Origin: Hydrogenophaga palleronii_A
GTDB lineage: Bacteria; Pseudomonadota; Gammaproteobacteria; Burkholderiales; Burkholderiaceae_C
Direction of reading: 5' to 3'
DNA: 64,000 bases
Assembly: GCF_031457455.1 (NCBI RefSeq)
Contig: NZ_JAVDWU010000004.1
Location: 434,001 to 498,000, forward strand
Below the pieces are notes generated by a model. That model ran no database searches. It was not told the origin of the DNA and was given only the letters and a program-made list of their open reading frames with translations. Positions 1 to 7,684 of this stretch are shown here, piece after piece; within the stretch, counting starts at the first letter, position 1; the number at the start of each line of letters is the position of its first letter. Made by a program: the position numbers and the translations under genes.

Positions 1-189
1 GCTAGCACCGGCCACGCCGATGGCGTCGAAACCACCTAGCGCGGCCAGGTGGACCGACGTGGGCACCGACAGAAAGAGCGCGCAGCGCAGCCCGCGGAAG
101 GCCAGCACTTCCAGGGCATCAGTGGAACCGGTGAAGTCGTCGCCGTAGAACGCGAGCTTCAGGTTTTGGGGCGTGTCTGTCGAAGTCAT
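1..189 (-). CDS. Four-carbon acid sugar kinase family protein (DUF1537), N-terminal part
   Basis: Only the first 63 codons are inside the window; the gene runs off the left edge. The start ATG is at 189-187 and lies 3 nt after the stop of the RuBisCO-like gene, so the two are co-transcribed. The N-terminus carries the family signature LAFYGDDFTGSTDALEVLA, the nucleotide/substrate loop typical of DUF1537 kinases such as OtnK, DtnK and OiaK. Members phosphorylate C4 or branched acid sugars in the cytoplasm. Pairing with a RuBisCO-like protein fits the 3-oxo-isoapionate kinase (OiaK) of D-apiose catabolism best, but the substrate is inferred from context only. Confidence 0.85.
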   Translation of the reverse strand, partial: MTSTDTPQNLKLAFYGDDFTGSTDALEVLAFRGLRCALFLSVPTSVHLAALGGFDAIGVAGAS

Positions 190-192
190 CGC

Positions 193-1467
193 TTACCGCC
201 CGGAGAAGTGCACCATGGCGCGCTGGAGTGCGGGGTGCGTTTGGGCATACGTGTCCAAGCCAATGCCTGCCACCGCCGCCTCCCAGCCTTCGCGCATGCT
301 GGCCATGCCCGCGGCGATGCCGTCGGGGTGACCGATGATCCCGCCACCGGCCAGGTGCATGAGGTCCACCGAGCCCAGGGCCGCGTACAGGTCTGGCGCC
401 TGGCCCGCCCATTGGCCGGAGGATGAGACCGGCATCAGCGGCTGGTGCCCGGCCCAAGGCGACAGGCAGGCGCGGGCCGAAGCGATCACCGACGCATCTG
501 GCTCCCAAAACTTGCTGCGCAGGCCGTTGACGTGCAGGTGGTCCACGCCCGCGAGGCGCCACAGCTTCTGGTAGGCCTGGAACGAAAAGCCCAGCCCCGG
601 GTGCCGCGTGAGCGCACCCCAGCCATTGCGGTGTCCGTGGATCGGCAGTTGCGCATGCCGCCGCAGGTGTTCCACCCCGGCGAAGCCGACCCAGTTGACG
701 CTGACCATCACGCAGGTACCGCCCGCGGCCATCACAGCGTCGTGGCGGCGCAGCATCTCGTCGATTGAGCCGGAGATGTTGATCGCGTACATCGGCATGC
801 GGCCCAGGCGGTCGGCGTGGCGCTGGAGCACCGGCATGACGGCCCGCAGGCGCTCATCGAACGGCGCATAGGGCGGATCTGCGATCAGCTCATCGTCCTT
901 GACGAAGTCAATGTCTGCCGCGCACAGCGTGTCGACCAGTTCGGCGGTCTGGCCCGGCGTGAGGCCGATGCTGGGCTTGATGATGGTGCCGATGAGAGGC
1001 CGGCCATGGACCCCGGCCAGGCGTCGGGTGCCTGGCACACCGAAGGCCGGGCCTGCGAACTGATCGGCGTACTCGGGCGTCAGGTCCAAGTCAAGCAGCC
1101 GCAGGCCGGTGACCTCGCCCAGCTCGTACAGGTTGCCCGCCACCGTGGCCAGCAGGCTGGACAGGTTGGCGCCGACGTTTGCCACCGGGAACGCGATGTC
1201 GATCTCGGCCCGATGGAACACGCCACCGTGCGGTTGACGATCAACGTAGGCGCTGGGCAGCGTGGGCTGCAGCGCGGGGGCGAGCGGCTCGATGCGGGTG
1301 ACTCGGGCACGCGAACGTTCCTTGAGCTCATCCGTCTCGCCCGGCAGCGCGAGGAAGGTGCCGCTGGATTGTTCGCCGGCGATGACTTGCGCGACCTTCT
1401 CGGACGAGACCGAGCTTTCGACGAAGTAGCGCGCGGTGAATTCGGCGCGGGTGAGGTTCTTGGCCAT
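193..1467 (-). CDS. RuBisCO-like protein (form IV RLP), probable acid-sugar phosphate decarboxylase/transcarboxylase
   Basis: A 424-residue large-subunit-fold protein. Visible active-site elements are GTIIKPSIGL (K164, equivalent to K175 of spinach RuBisCO; the next conserved Lys is Ser), DFVKDDE (K190, the carbamylated Lys, with D192 and E193 as Mg ligands), a HGHR segment (His327-type region), SSSGQ and AGGGIIGHPDGIAAGM near the C-terminus (phosphate loop). So the metal site is retained while part of the RuBP-specific set is changed, as in form IV proteins. The downstream DUF1537 kinase suggests the 3-oxo-isoapionate-4-phosphate decarboxylase (OiaX) or the related transcarboxylase/hydrolase of apiose degradation. 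A role in carbon fixation is unlikely: no small subunit or phosphoribulokinase is nearby. Confidence 0.88.
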   Translation of the reverse strand: MAKNLTRAEFTARYFVESSVSSEKVAQVIAGEQSSGTFLALPGETDELKERSRARVTRIEPLAPALQPTLPSAYVDRQPHGGVFHRAEIDIAFPVANVGANLSSLLATVAGNLYELGEVTGLRLLDLDLTPEYADQFAGPAFGVPGTRRLAGVHGRPLIGTIIKPSIGLTPGQTAELVDTLCAADIDFVKDDELIADPPYAPFDERLRAVMPVLQRHADRLGRMPMYAINISGSIDEMLRRHDAVMAAGGTCVMVSVNWVGFAGVEHLRRHAQLPIHGHRNGWGALTRHPGLGFSFQAYQKLWRLAGVDHLHVNGLRSKFWEPDASVIASARACLSPWAGHQPLMPVSSSGQWAGQAPDLYAALGSVDLMHLAGGGIIGHPDGIAAGMASMREGWEAAVAGIGLDTYAQTHPALQRAMVHFSGR

Positions 1468-1602
1468 CGAGCTGTGAGTTAATTTTTGAGCTGGATCGAA
1501 CGATAGTGGGCGTTTAACTCTATGTAAATCGATATAATTTCGCCGACTTGTGACATAAGCTCACACAACATTCGGGTTGACCCTAGGCTGAAGAGTGCAC
1601 CC
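1468..1602. promoter_or_regulatory. Divergent control region between RLP operon and LysR gene
   Basis: This 135-bp stretch is clearly more AT-rich than its surroundings and separates two divergent genes, the usual place for a LysR-regulated promoter. A TATAAT hexamer lies at 1533-1538 on the plus strand; I see no convincing -35 box with it. No specific LysR half-site is claimed. Confidence 0.5.
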
Positions 1603-2484
1603 ATGACCACCCCGCGCCTTTCACTCAACGCCTTGCGGGCCTTTGAGGCCACGGCGCGTCTGCGCAGCTTCAGCGCGGCGGCAGAGGAGCTGTCGGTCAC
1701 GCATGGCGCGATCAGCCGCCACATCCGGATGCTGGAAGACACGCTGGGTCTGGCACTTCTGCAGCGCACCGCGCAGGGGGCCACGCCAACCGGCGAAGGG
1801 CAGCGCTTGGCGGAGGGCCTATCGAAGGCCTTTGGGCTGATCCAGTCCAGCGTTGAGCAGCTCAAGCCGGGGCCGCTCACCCTGGCGTGCTCGGAGTCGA
1901 TCATGATGTACTGGCTCATCCCCAGGCTGGGTCGTTTCAAGGAAGACAACCCCGAGGTGGAGCTGCGCTTCAACATGAGCCACGGGCCGATCGACTTCGC
2001 GCACGACAACGTCAGCGTGGCCATTCGTCTGTCAACGATCGAGCCCCCCAAGGATGCCGTGCGTGCGGACGTGGCGCACGAGTGGATCGGTCCCGTGTGC
2101 TCGCCCGAGTACCTGCGACAGAACCGCATCGCTTCCTTCGAAGACCTGGCGCGGGCACGGCTCATGGTCTCGCGCACCCGACCGACCGCCTGGGCCGACT
2201 GGGCCCGCTGCAGCACGCAACCGGATAAGGACTTGCGGGTCGACCAGTCGTTTGAGCACTTCTACCTGCTGATCCAGGGCGCCCGCTGCGGCCTGGGCAT
2301 GGCCAATGTGCCCCGTATGCTGGTACGGGATGATTTGATGAGTGGCACCCTGGTGGCGCCCATGGGCTTTGTGCGCGGTCCCAACCGACTCTCGATCTGG
2401 ACCGCTCCGCACCTCAGCCGCCGAGCTGATGTGATGAAGCTGGTGGATTGGCTGCACGACGAGCTGCGGGCCACGGAGCCGTGA
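1603..2484 (+). CDS. LysR family transcriptional regulator, GcvA-like
   Basis: A 293-residue LysR-type regulator. The winged HTH occupies about residues 6-65 (LNALRAFEATARLRSFSAAA, then ELSVTHGAISRHIRMLE) and the rest is the periplasmic-binding-like effector domain. The length is normal for the family. It is divergent from the RLP-kinase operon across a 135-bp AT-rich gap, the classical arrangement for an activator of the neighbouring catabolic operon; an acid-sugar intermediate is therefore the likely inducer. The inducer is inference. Confidence 0.88.
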   Translation: MTTPRLSLNALRAFEATARLRSFSAAAEELSVTHGAISRHIRMLEDTLGLALLQRTAQGATPTGEGQRLAEGLSKAFGLIQSSVEQLKPGPLTLACSESIMMYWLIPRLGRFKEDNPEVELRFNMSHGPIDFAHDNVSVAIRLSTIEPPKDAVRADVAHEWIGPVCSPEYLRQNRIASFEDLARARLMVSRTRPTAWADWARCSTQPDKDLRVDQSFEHFYLLIQGARCGLGMANVPRMLVRDDLMSGTLVAPMGFVRGPNRLSIWTAPHLSRRADVMKLVDWLHDELRATEP

Positions 2485-2494
2485 ATCCTACGGG

Positions 2495-3169
2495 TCAGTT
2501 GGCGAGCAGCGCCGCGTGGTCACGAAGTTGGCTTCTGAATCGCTCCACATAGTCGCTCCCCACGGCGTCGATAACGCTGCGGCGCAGTGCGAGCGCGTTC
2601 CGCCACGCAGACACGCGTGGCAAGTTCTCGAAGATGGAGCGCGACACCGCCGGATCCAGGATGTCGAAGTAGCGAAAGACAGGAGCGAAGACGGCGTCCA
2701 CCATGCCAAACGCGGTGCCGTCGAAATACGGCCCCGACCCCAGTTCCGCTTCAAGTTGCTGGAGGCGGTGTCTGAACGCCGCCTGCTTGGCATCCGCAGC
2801 CGCGCGGTCGGTGGCGTTGAGGAACTGCCACGCGTCGGCAAGTGTCGCCGTGCCGAACTCGACCCAGCCCCGCTGGCGGGCTCGGGCCAGTGCATCGCGT
2901 GGATACATCGGCGCGCCGTCCTGCGACTCATCGAGGTACTCGCAGATCACCATGCTCTCGAAGATCACGGCTTCCGTTCCGTCCTGCTTGCGCACGCGCA
3001 GCAACGGGACCTTGCCGTTTGGGGACATGTTCAGAAACCAGTCGGGTTTGGCTGCCAGATTGATGTTGATTCTGTCAAAAGGAACGCCCTTTTCCAGAAG
3101 GACGATCGCCGCCCGCTGGACAAAGGGGCACAGCGGATGGCTGATGAGGGTGAGGTGGGACTCGGTCAT
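2495..3169 (-). CDS. Glutathione S-transferase family protein
   Basis: A 224-residue protein with the thioredoxin-like GST N-domain (residues 1-80: HPLCPFVQRA with a CPFV active-site motif near residue 14, PNGKVPLL cis-Pro turn, ESMVICEYLD glutathione-binding segment) and an all-helical C-domain. The CPxV motif is typical of omega/beta-like GSTs that bind or reduce through the cysteine. It sits convergent to the upstream LysR gene and 63 bp downstream of the SDR gene, on the same strand, so the two may be one transcript. The substrate is not predictable. Confidence 0.85.
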   Translation of the reverse strand: MTESHLTLISHPLCPFVQRAAIVLLEKGVPFDRININLAAKPDWFLNMSPNGKVPLLRVRKQDGTEAVIFESMVICEYLDESQDGAPMYPRDALARARQRGWVEFGTATLADAWQFLNATDRAAADAKQAAFRHRLQQLEAELGSGPYFDGTAFGMVDAVFAPVFRYFDILDPAVSRSIFENLPRVSAWRNALALRRSVIDAVGSDYVERFRSQLRDHAALLAN

Positions 3170-3232
3170 GAAGCTCTTTCAAAGTGGTGGTGCGGTGGCC
3201 ACGGTCGTTGACGCACCGCACACGCTGCGTCA

Positions 3233-3985
3233 TCAGCGGTTGAGCAGGCGGCCGCCGTCCACCACGATTTCCGAACCCATGGTCCAGCGGGACTCGTCGG
3301 AGGCCAGGTACAGCACGGCCTTGGCCACCTCTTCGGGCGTGCCGAAGCGGCCGAGCGGGATGGTCGACACAATCGCCTTGTTGACCTGCTCGCGGTAGGC
3401 CTCGGGGATGCCGGCCTTGTCGTACAGCGGCGTCTGGACCGGACCGGGACTGACCGCGTTGACACGGATGCCGCGCCCGAGCAGTTCGGTCGAGAGCGTC
3501 TTCGACATGCTCAGGAATGCCGCCTTGGTAGCGGCATAGACGGACGAGCGGTCCGCGCCGGTATGGGCGCTGACGGACGTGTTGAGCACCACGGAAGCGG
3601 GATTCGCGAACACCGGCAGCAGGGCCTGGAGCAGGAAGTAAGGTCCCTTGACGTTGATGCCGAACGAGCGGTCGAACATGTCTTCCGTCCACTCCTCGAT
3701 GGGCCGCCAGACGGACACGCCGGCATTGAGGAAGGCGACGTCCAGCTGGCCGTAGTGGTCCTGGACGGCTTGTGCCAGTTCTTTCTGCGCGGCGACGCTG
3801 GCCGAGTCCGCGCGCAGAACCTGGACCTCGGAGCCGAGTTCGGCCTGGGCTTTGGCGATCGAATCGGCATGGACACCGGTCACGATGACGCGGGCGCCTT
3901 CGGCCAGAAACTGCTTGGCGGTTTCCAGGCCAATGCCGCTGGTGCCGCCGGTGATGAGAGTGCGTTTGCCTTGCAGGCGGGACAT
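3233..3985 (-). CDS. SDR family oxidoreductase
   Basis: A 250-residue classical short-chain dehydrogenase. It has TGGTSGIG in the N-terminal NAD(P)-binding region, LNAGVS, a catalytic YAATKAA segment and VSPGPVQTPL. The start is set at 3985 because AGGAGC precedes it at normal spacing; an in-frame extension to 4066 lacks a ribosome site and family similarity. Its gene is divergent from the LysR gene at 4112, which probably controls it. It resembles the many 3-oxoacyl reductase-like SDRs of unknown substrate. Confidence 0.85.
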   Translation of the reverse strand: MSRLQGKRTLITGGTSGIGLETAKQFLAEGARVIVTGVHADSIAKAQAELGSEVQVLRADSASVAAQKELAQAVQDHYGQLDVAFLNAGVSVWRPIEEWTEDMFDRSFGINVKGPYFLLQALLPVFANPASVVLNTSVSAHTGADRSSVYAATKAAFLSMSKTLSTELLGRGIRVNAVSPGPVQTPLYDKAGIPEAYREQVNKAIVSTIPLGRFGTPEEVAKAVLYLASDESRWTMGSEIVVDGGRLLNR

Positions 3986-4111
3986 AGGAAGCTCCTTTGA
4001 TTGACGACCAACTGCGGTCGCCTGGGAGTAATGTGCAACCATGCAGCCAAACATATAAGATGCCATTTCTGAATATGATTAATGCGCCAGGTGTATGAAT
4101 AAAAGGAAGGC
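3986..4111. promoter_or_regulatory. Divergent control region between SDR and LysR genes
   Basis: A 126-bp AT-rich spacer between divergently transcribed sdr and lysR genes. It is expected to hold both promoters and the LysR operator. No individual box is assigned. Confidence 0.4.
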
Positions 4112-5017
4112 ATGGACCGATTTCTCTGGATGACCTGCTTCGCCCGAGCCGTGGAGATGGGCAGCTTCTCTGCTGCGGGGCGCGACCTGGGCCTGGGGCA
4201 ACCCAATGTCAGTCGCTATGTGGCTGCGCTGGAAGAGCACCTGCAAACGCGGCTGCTGCACCGGTCCACACGCAAGCTGTTTTTGACCCCGGAGGGCGAG
4301 CGCTACTACGCCGACGTCCGGCGAATCCTGGATGCCGTGGACGAATCGGAATCTTCATTCAGGGACACCGTCGATCCCTCGGGACTCTTGCGCGTGGCCT
4401 GTCCGACCGCACTGGCCCATGCCTTCGTGATGCCACAGGTGCCGACTTTTCTGGAGAGATACCCCAGGTTGACGCTGGATCTGCAGATCAACGACCGCTA
4501 CGTGAACCTGGTGGACGAAGGGACCGAGTTGGCGATCCGCATCGGACACCTGGAGGACAGCGCACTGCGCGCCCGGCGCATCGGCATGTTCGAGCGGGTG
4601 TGTGTCGCCAGCAAGGACTATCTCGCCAGGCGAGGGATCCCCCTCGTCCCGGATGACCTGCGCGAGCACGATTGCCTGATCTACACCCTGTTGTCCTCCG
4701 GTGCGACATGGCGCTTTCGAGACACCGAAGTCCCAGTATCCGGCAGGCTGCGGGTCAACTCGCCCGAAGCCGTTCGAGCCTGTGTGACCTCAGGATTGGG
4801 GATTGCACACGGACCGGCGTGGCTGTTCGCCGAGGGGCTCAAAGACGGCAGCTTGCAGTTGGTGCTGTCGGAATACGCGCCGCCACTCGTGCCGATTCAG
4901 GTCATCTACGTGGCCAACAGGCTGCTTTCGAAACGGGCCATCGTGTTCATGGACTTCATGACCGACGTGTTTTCAACGATTCCCGCGTTTGGAGCCGCTG
5001 ACAATGTGCTGGAGTGA
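4112..5017 (+). CDS. LysR family transcriptional regulator
   Basis: A 301-residue LysR protein of the CrgA/DmlR-like branch. The HTH is at residues 1-60 (MGSFSAAGRDLGLGQPNVSR, RLLHRSTRKLFLTPEGERYY) and the effector domain follows, with the typical GLGIAHGPAWL segment near the C-terminus. It is divergent from the SDR-GST gene pair and probably regulates it, perhaps in response to an electrophile or a quinone, as is common for GST/SDR neighbours. The inducer is unknown. Confidence 0.88.
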   Translation: MDRFLWMTCFARAVEMGSFSAAGRDLGLGQPNVSRYVAALEEHLQTRLLHRSTRKLFLTPEGERYYADVRRILDAVDESESSFRDTVDPSGLLRVACPTALAHAFVMPQVPTFLERYPRLTLDLQINDRYVNLVDEGTELAIRIGHLEDSALRARRIGMFERVCVASKDYLARRGIPLVPDDLREHDCLIYTLLSSGATWRFRDTEVPVSGRLRVNSPEAVRACVTSGLGIAHGPAWLFAEGLKDGSLQLVLSEYAPPLVPIQVIYVANRLLSKRAIVFMDFMTDVFSTIPAFGAADNVLE

Positions 5018-5113
5018 ACCGCCCCCGGGCGGTTCAGGCAACTGGGTGCACGGTTGAAGGGATTCTGACGATATCCTCCCGTCCAACCCTTGCATCGTCT
5101 GTTTGCATGATGT

Positions 5114-5127
5114 ATGATGACCATCAT
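5114..5127. promoter_or_regulatory. Palindromic operator at the tetR start (site 1)
   Basis: ATGATG-AC-CATCAT is a perfect inverted repeat that overlaps the tetR translation start. Related palindromes lie before the MDR gene (5748-5761) and the SDR gene (6878-6897), consistent with autoregulation by the TetR protein. Confidence 0.55.
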
Positions 5128-5719
5128 GCGAAAGTCACATGTCAATGTCCGAGCCGCCGCCAAAGAGGCCTCCCACGAGCGTATCGTGCAAGCAGCTGCA
5201 CGCGCCATCCGGCGCAGCGGCTACGACGGCACGGGTGTGGCCGACATCATGAAAGAGGCAGGCTTGACGCATGGCGCCTTCTACGCCCACTTCGCCTCCC
5301 GAGAGGCCATGTTGGCCGAGGCGGCGGACCGCGCAGGTGCCGAGTCCAATGCCTTCGGGGCTCGTGTCGTCGCCGCTGCGCCCGCAGAGCAGGCTTTGCA
5401 GGCATTGGTACAGGTCTACCTCTCGAAGGAGCACCTTGTGGGCATTGAGACGGGCTGCCCGGTGGCGGCCCTGGGTTCCGAGATGCCCCGTCAAGCGCCC
5501 GAAGTGCGCCGGGCGGCCACACGCCGCATCAAGGAAATGATCGATCTGATTGCGCGTCAGTCGCCGGATTGGGGACAGCCAGGCGCCCACGAACGAGCTT
5601 TGGTGACCGTGGCCACCATGGTGGGCACCTTGATGATGGCTCGCGCCGTCGACGATGCTTCGTTGTCGAACTCGCTTTGCAGTGCCGCATTGAAGCAGCT
5701 GGCCCCCTCAAAGGCGTGA
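5126..5719 (+). CDS. TetR/AcrR family transcriptional regulator
   Basis: About 197 residues. The N-terminal HTH spans roughly residues 15-60 (SHERIVQAAARAIRRSGYDG, VADIMKEAGLTHGAFYAHFA) and is followed by a helical ligand domain. The start is uncertain: ATG codons at 5114, 5117 and 5126 are in frame and none has a clear ribosome site; 5126 gives the usual MRKS-type N-terminus. A terminator follows the stop. Palindromes in front of this gene and the next two transcription units suggest that it represses itself, the MDR gene and the SDR-OYE-hydrolase genes, with an electrophilic substrate as likely inducer. Confidence 0.87.
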   Translation: MRKSHVNVRAAAKEASHERIVQAAARAIRRSGYDGTGVADIMKEAGLTHGAFYAHFASREAMLAEAADRAGAESNAFGARVVAAAPAEQALQALVQVYLSKEHLVGIETGCPVAALGSEMPRQAPEVRRAATRRIKEMIDLIARQSPDWGQPGAHERALVTVATMVGTLMMARAVDDASLSNSLCSAALKQLAPSKA

Positions 5720-5738
5720 CGGCAACGCCTTTTTTTTG
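5711..5738 (+). terminator. Rho-independent terminator after tetR
   Basis: The inverted repeat AAGGCGT (5711-5717) / ACGCCTT (5725-5731) with a 7-nt loop is followed by a run of T to 5737. It starts just before the tetR stop codon. Confidence 0.8.
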
Positions 5739-5747
5739 ACTTTACAT

Positions 5748-5761
5748 ATGATGCATATCAT
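5748..5761. promoter_or_regulatory. Palindromic operator before the MDR gene (site 2)
   Basis: ATGATGC-ATATCAT is an imperfect inverted repeat with the same outer ATGA...TCAT half-sites and spacing as sites 1 and 3. It lies 67-80 nt before the MDR start codon. Confidence 0.5.
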
Positions 5762-5827
5762 GCAAAATACCACTTCAACCGGCGCCACCATGCGGGGCGC
5801 TGAATCTGACAGCAACAAGGAGAAGCC

Positions 5828-6829
5828 ATGAAAGCCTTTATCTTGGATCGCTACGGCAAGCGTGAGCAGCTCCGTGCCGGCGACGTGCCTGAGCCTGAAC
5901 TGCGTGCCGACGAGGTGTTGATCGAGGTCCACGCGGCTGCAGTCAACCTGATCGACGTCAAGGTTCGAAACGGCGAATTCAAGCTCATCCTGCCGTACCG
6001 ACCGCCGTTCGTGCTTGGGCATGACGTGGCCGGCGTCGTGGTGCGTGTCGGCTCGCGCGTCAGCCGAATCAAGGTGGGAGACGAGGTCTACGCCAGGCCC
6101 TATGACCTGCGCATCGGAACCTTTGCAGAACTCGTGGCGGCCCATGAAGACACGGTGGCGCTCAAGCCCAGAAACATCAGCATGGAGGAGGCCGCCTCCA
6201 TTCCCCTGATCGGTTTGACGGCATGGCAGGCGCTGGTCGAAAAGGCCAAGCTCCGCAAAGGTCAGAAGGTCTTCATCCAGGCGGGCTCCGGCGGCGTGGG
6301 CACGTTCGCAATCCAGCTGGCCAAGCACCTGGGCGCAACGGTGGCCACCACCACCAGTACCGGGAACATCCCACTGGTCAAGGGCCTGGGGGCCGATATC
6401 GTCGTCGACTACAAGAAGGAAGCGTTCGAAGAGCAACTGCACGACTACGACGTGGTGCTGAACAGCCAGGACGAAAAGACCTTAAAGAAGTCCCTGGGCG
6501 TGGTCAAGCCCGGCGGCCACGTCGTGTCCATCACCGCGCCAGTCGACCTGCAGTTCGGGGAGGACATCAAGGCTTCGTGGCCAGTGAAACAGATTTTCAG
6601 AGCGCTGAGCTTCGGCGTTCGCCGGCAAGCCCAGCGCCTCGGGGTCCATTACAGCTTCCTGTTCATGAGGGGCAACGCCAGCCAGCTGAAGCAGATCGCG
6701 CAGCTCATTGAGTCGGGCACCATCCGCCCGGTGGTCGACAAGGTCTTCCCCTTCGATGCCACCAACGAAGCCCTGGCCTACGTCGAAAGCGGCCGAGCCA
6801 AGGGCAAGGTGGTGATCAAGGTGCGATGA
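5828..6829 (+). CDS. NADP-dependent MDR oxidoreductase, quinone-oxidoreductase type
   Basis: A 333-residue medium-chain reductase without the zinc ligands of alcohol dehydrogenases. The GroES-like N-domain (residues 1-130, with VLGHDVAGVV near 62-71) is followed by a Rossmann fold with AGSGGVG at 152-158. The start has AAGGAG 7 nt upstream. Such enzymes reduce quinones or alpha,beta-unsaturated carbonyls. Own operator upstream and own terminator downstream make it a single-gene unit of the presumed TetR regulon. Confidence 0.85.
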   Translation: MKAFILDRYGKREQLRAGDVPEPELRADEVLIEVHAAAVNLIDVKVRNGEFKLILPYRPPFVLGHDVAGVVVRVGSRVSRIKVGDEVYARPYDLRIGTFAELVAAHEDTVALKPRNISMEEAASIPLIGLTAWQALVEKAKLRKGQKVFIQAGSGGVGTFAIQLAKHLGATVATTTSTGNIPLVKGLGADIVVDYKKEAFEEQLHDYDVVLNSQDEKTLKKSLGVVKPGGHVVSITAPVDLQFGEDIKASWPVKQIFRALSFGVRRQAQRLGVHYSFLFMRGNASQLKQIAQLIESGTIRPVVDKVFPFDATNEALAYVESGRAKGKVVIKVR

Positions 6830-6842
6830 GCTGTTTTCCGTG

Positions 6843-6867
6843 GACGTTCTTTCCGAACGTCTTTTTT
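6843..6867 (+). terminator. Rho-independent terminator after the MDR gene
   Basis: GACGTTC (6843-6849), a 5-nt loop and GAACGTC (6855-6861) form a perfect 7-bp stem followed by six T. Confidence 0.88.
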
Positions 6868-6877
6868 CACACCCTCA

Positions 6878-6897
6878 AATATGACGATCGTCATATT
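6878..6897. promoter_or_regulatory. Perfect 20-bp palindromic operator before the SDR gene (site 3)
   Basis: The half-site AATATGACGA at 6878-6887 is repeated exactly in inverted form at 6888-6897. It lies 29 nt before the SDR start and shares ATGAYG...CRTCAT with the palindrome at the tetR start. It is the best candidate TetR binding site in the window. Confidence 0.75.
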
Positions 6898-6925
6898 AAA
6901 AGCTCAACCCTTTCAGGAGACCCCC

Positions 6926-7630
6926 ATGCAGATTGAAAATTCCGTTGTCCTCGTCACGGGTGCCAACCGCGGCATCGGCCTCGCGTTTGCGCGCGAACTG
7001 CTCGCCCGCGGTGCCCGAAAGGTCTACGCCGCCGCTCGCAATCCCGCGACCGTGACCTTGCCCGGCGTCCAGGCTTTGCAGCTGGACGTCACCAGGCCCG
7101 ACGAGATCGCCGCCGCGACCCGTCTGGCCGCCGACGTGACCCTGGTGATCAACAACGCCGGCATCGCCCAGCCCGGCGGCTTTCTGACCGAAGACAGCGA
7201 GGCGGTGACGCGGCGCATCTTCGAGACTAACGTCTTCGGCGTGCTGAACGTGAGCAAGGCCTTTGCGCCCGTGCTCAAGGCCAATGGCGGTGGCGCATTG
7301 ATCAACGTGCTGTCGGTGGCGTCATGGGTCAATGGCGGCGAGCTGGCCGCCTACTCGGCTAGCAAGTCGGCGGCATGGTCGCTGACCAATGCACTAAGGC
7401 ACGAGCTGGCGGCCCAGAAGACCCAGGTGCTGGGACTGCACATGGCGTACGTCGACACCGACCTCACGCGCGGCTTTGAAGTGCCCAAGAGCAGCGCCAA
7501 AGACATCGTGCAGCGCGCGCTGGACGGCCTGGCTGCGGGCGCCGACGAGGTGCTGGCCGACGGCCTGACCGAACAGGTCCGCCAGGGCCTGACGGCGCCG
7601 CGGCCGAGCTACCTGCCCCAGGGCCACTGA
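6926..7630 (+). CDS. SDR family oxidoreductase
   Basis: A 234-residue short-chain dehydrogenase with TGANRGIG at residues 11-18, INNAGIA, and a YSASKSA catalytic segment. The start at 6926 is preceded by CAGGAGA; the reading frame is open further upstream but has no ribosome site there, and the extension would run through the operator. It is the first gene of a likely operon with the old-yellow enzyme (55 bp downstream), two hydrolases and an SCP2-like gene. Substrate unknown. Confidence 0.85.
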   Translation: MQIENSVVLVTGANRGIGLAFARELLARGARKVYAAARNPATVTLPGVQALQLDVTRPDEIAAATRLAADVTLVINNAGIAQPGGFLTEDSEAVTRRIFETNVFGVLNVSKAFAPVLKANGGGALINVLSVASWVNGGELAAYSASKSAAWSLTNALRHELAAQKTQVLGLHMAYVDTDLTRGFEVPKSSAKDIVQRALDGLAAGADEVLADGLTEQVRQGLTAPRPSYLPQGH

Positions 7631-7684
7631 ACCCGGCCCGGACCATCCACCCCCCAAAAAAAACACCCGAACAGAAAGACCGCC

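Noticed and set aside
193..1467. True RuBisCO for CO2 fixation
   Set aside because: Part of the RuBP-binding set is changed, there is no small subunit or phosphoribulokinase, and a DUF1537 kinase is coupled.
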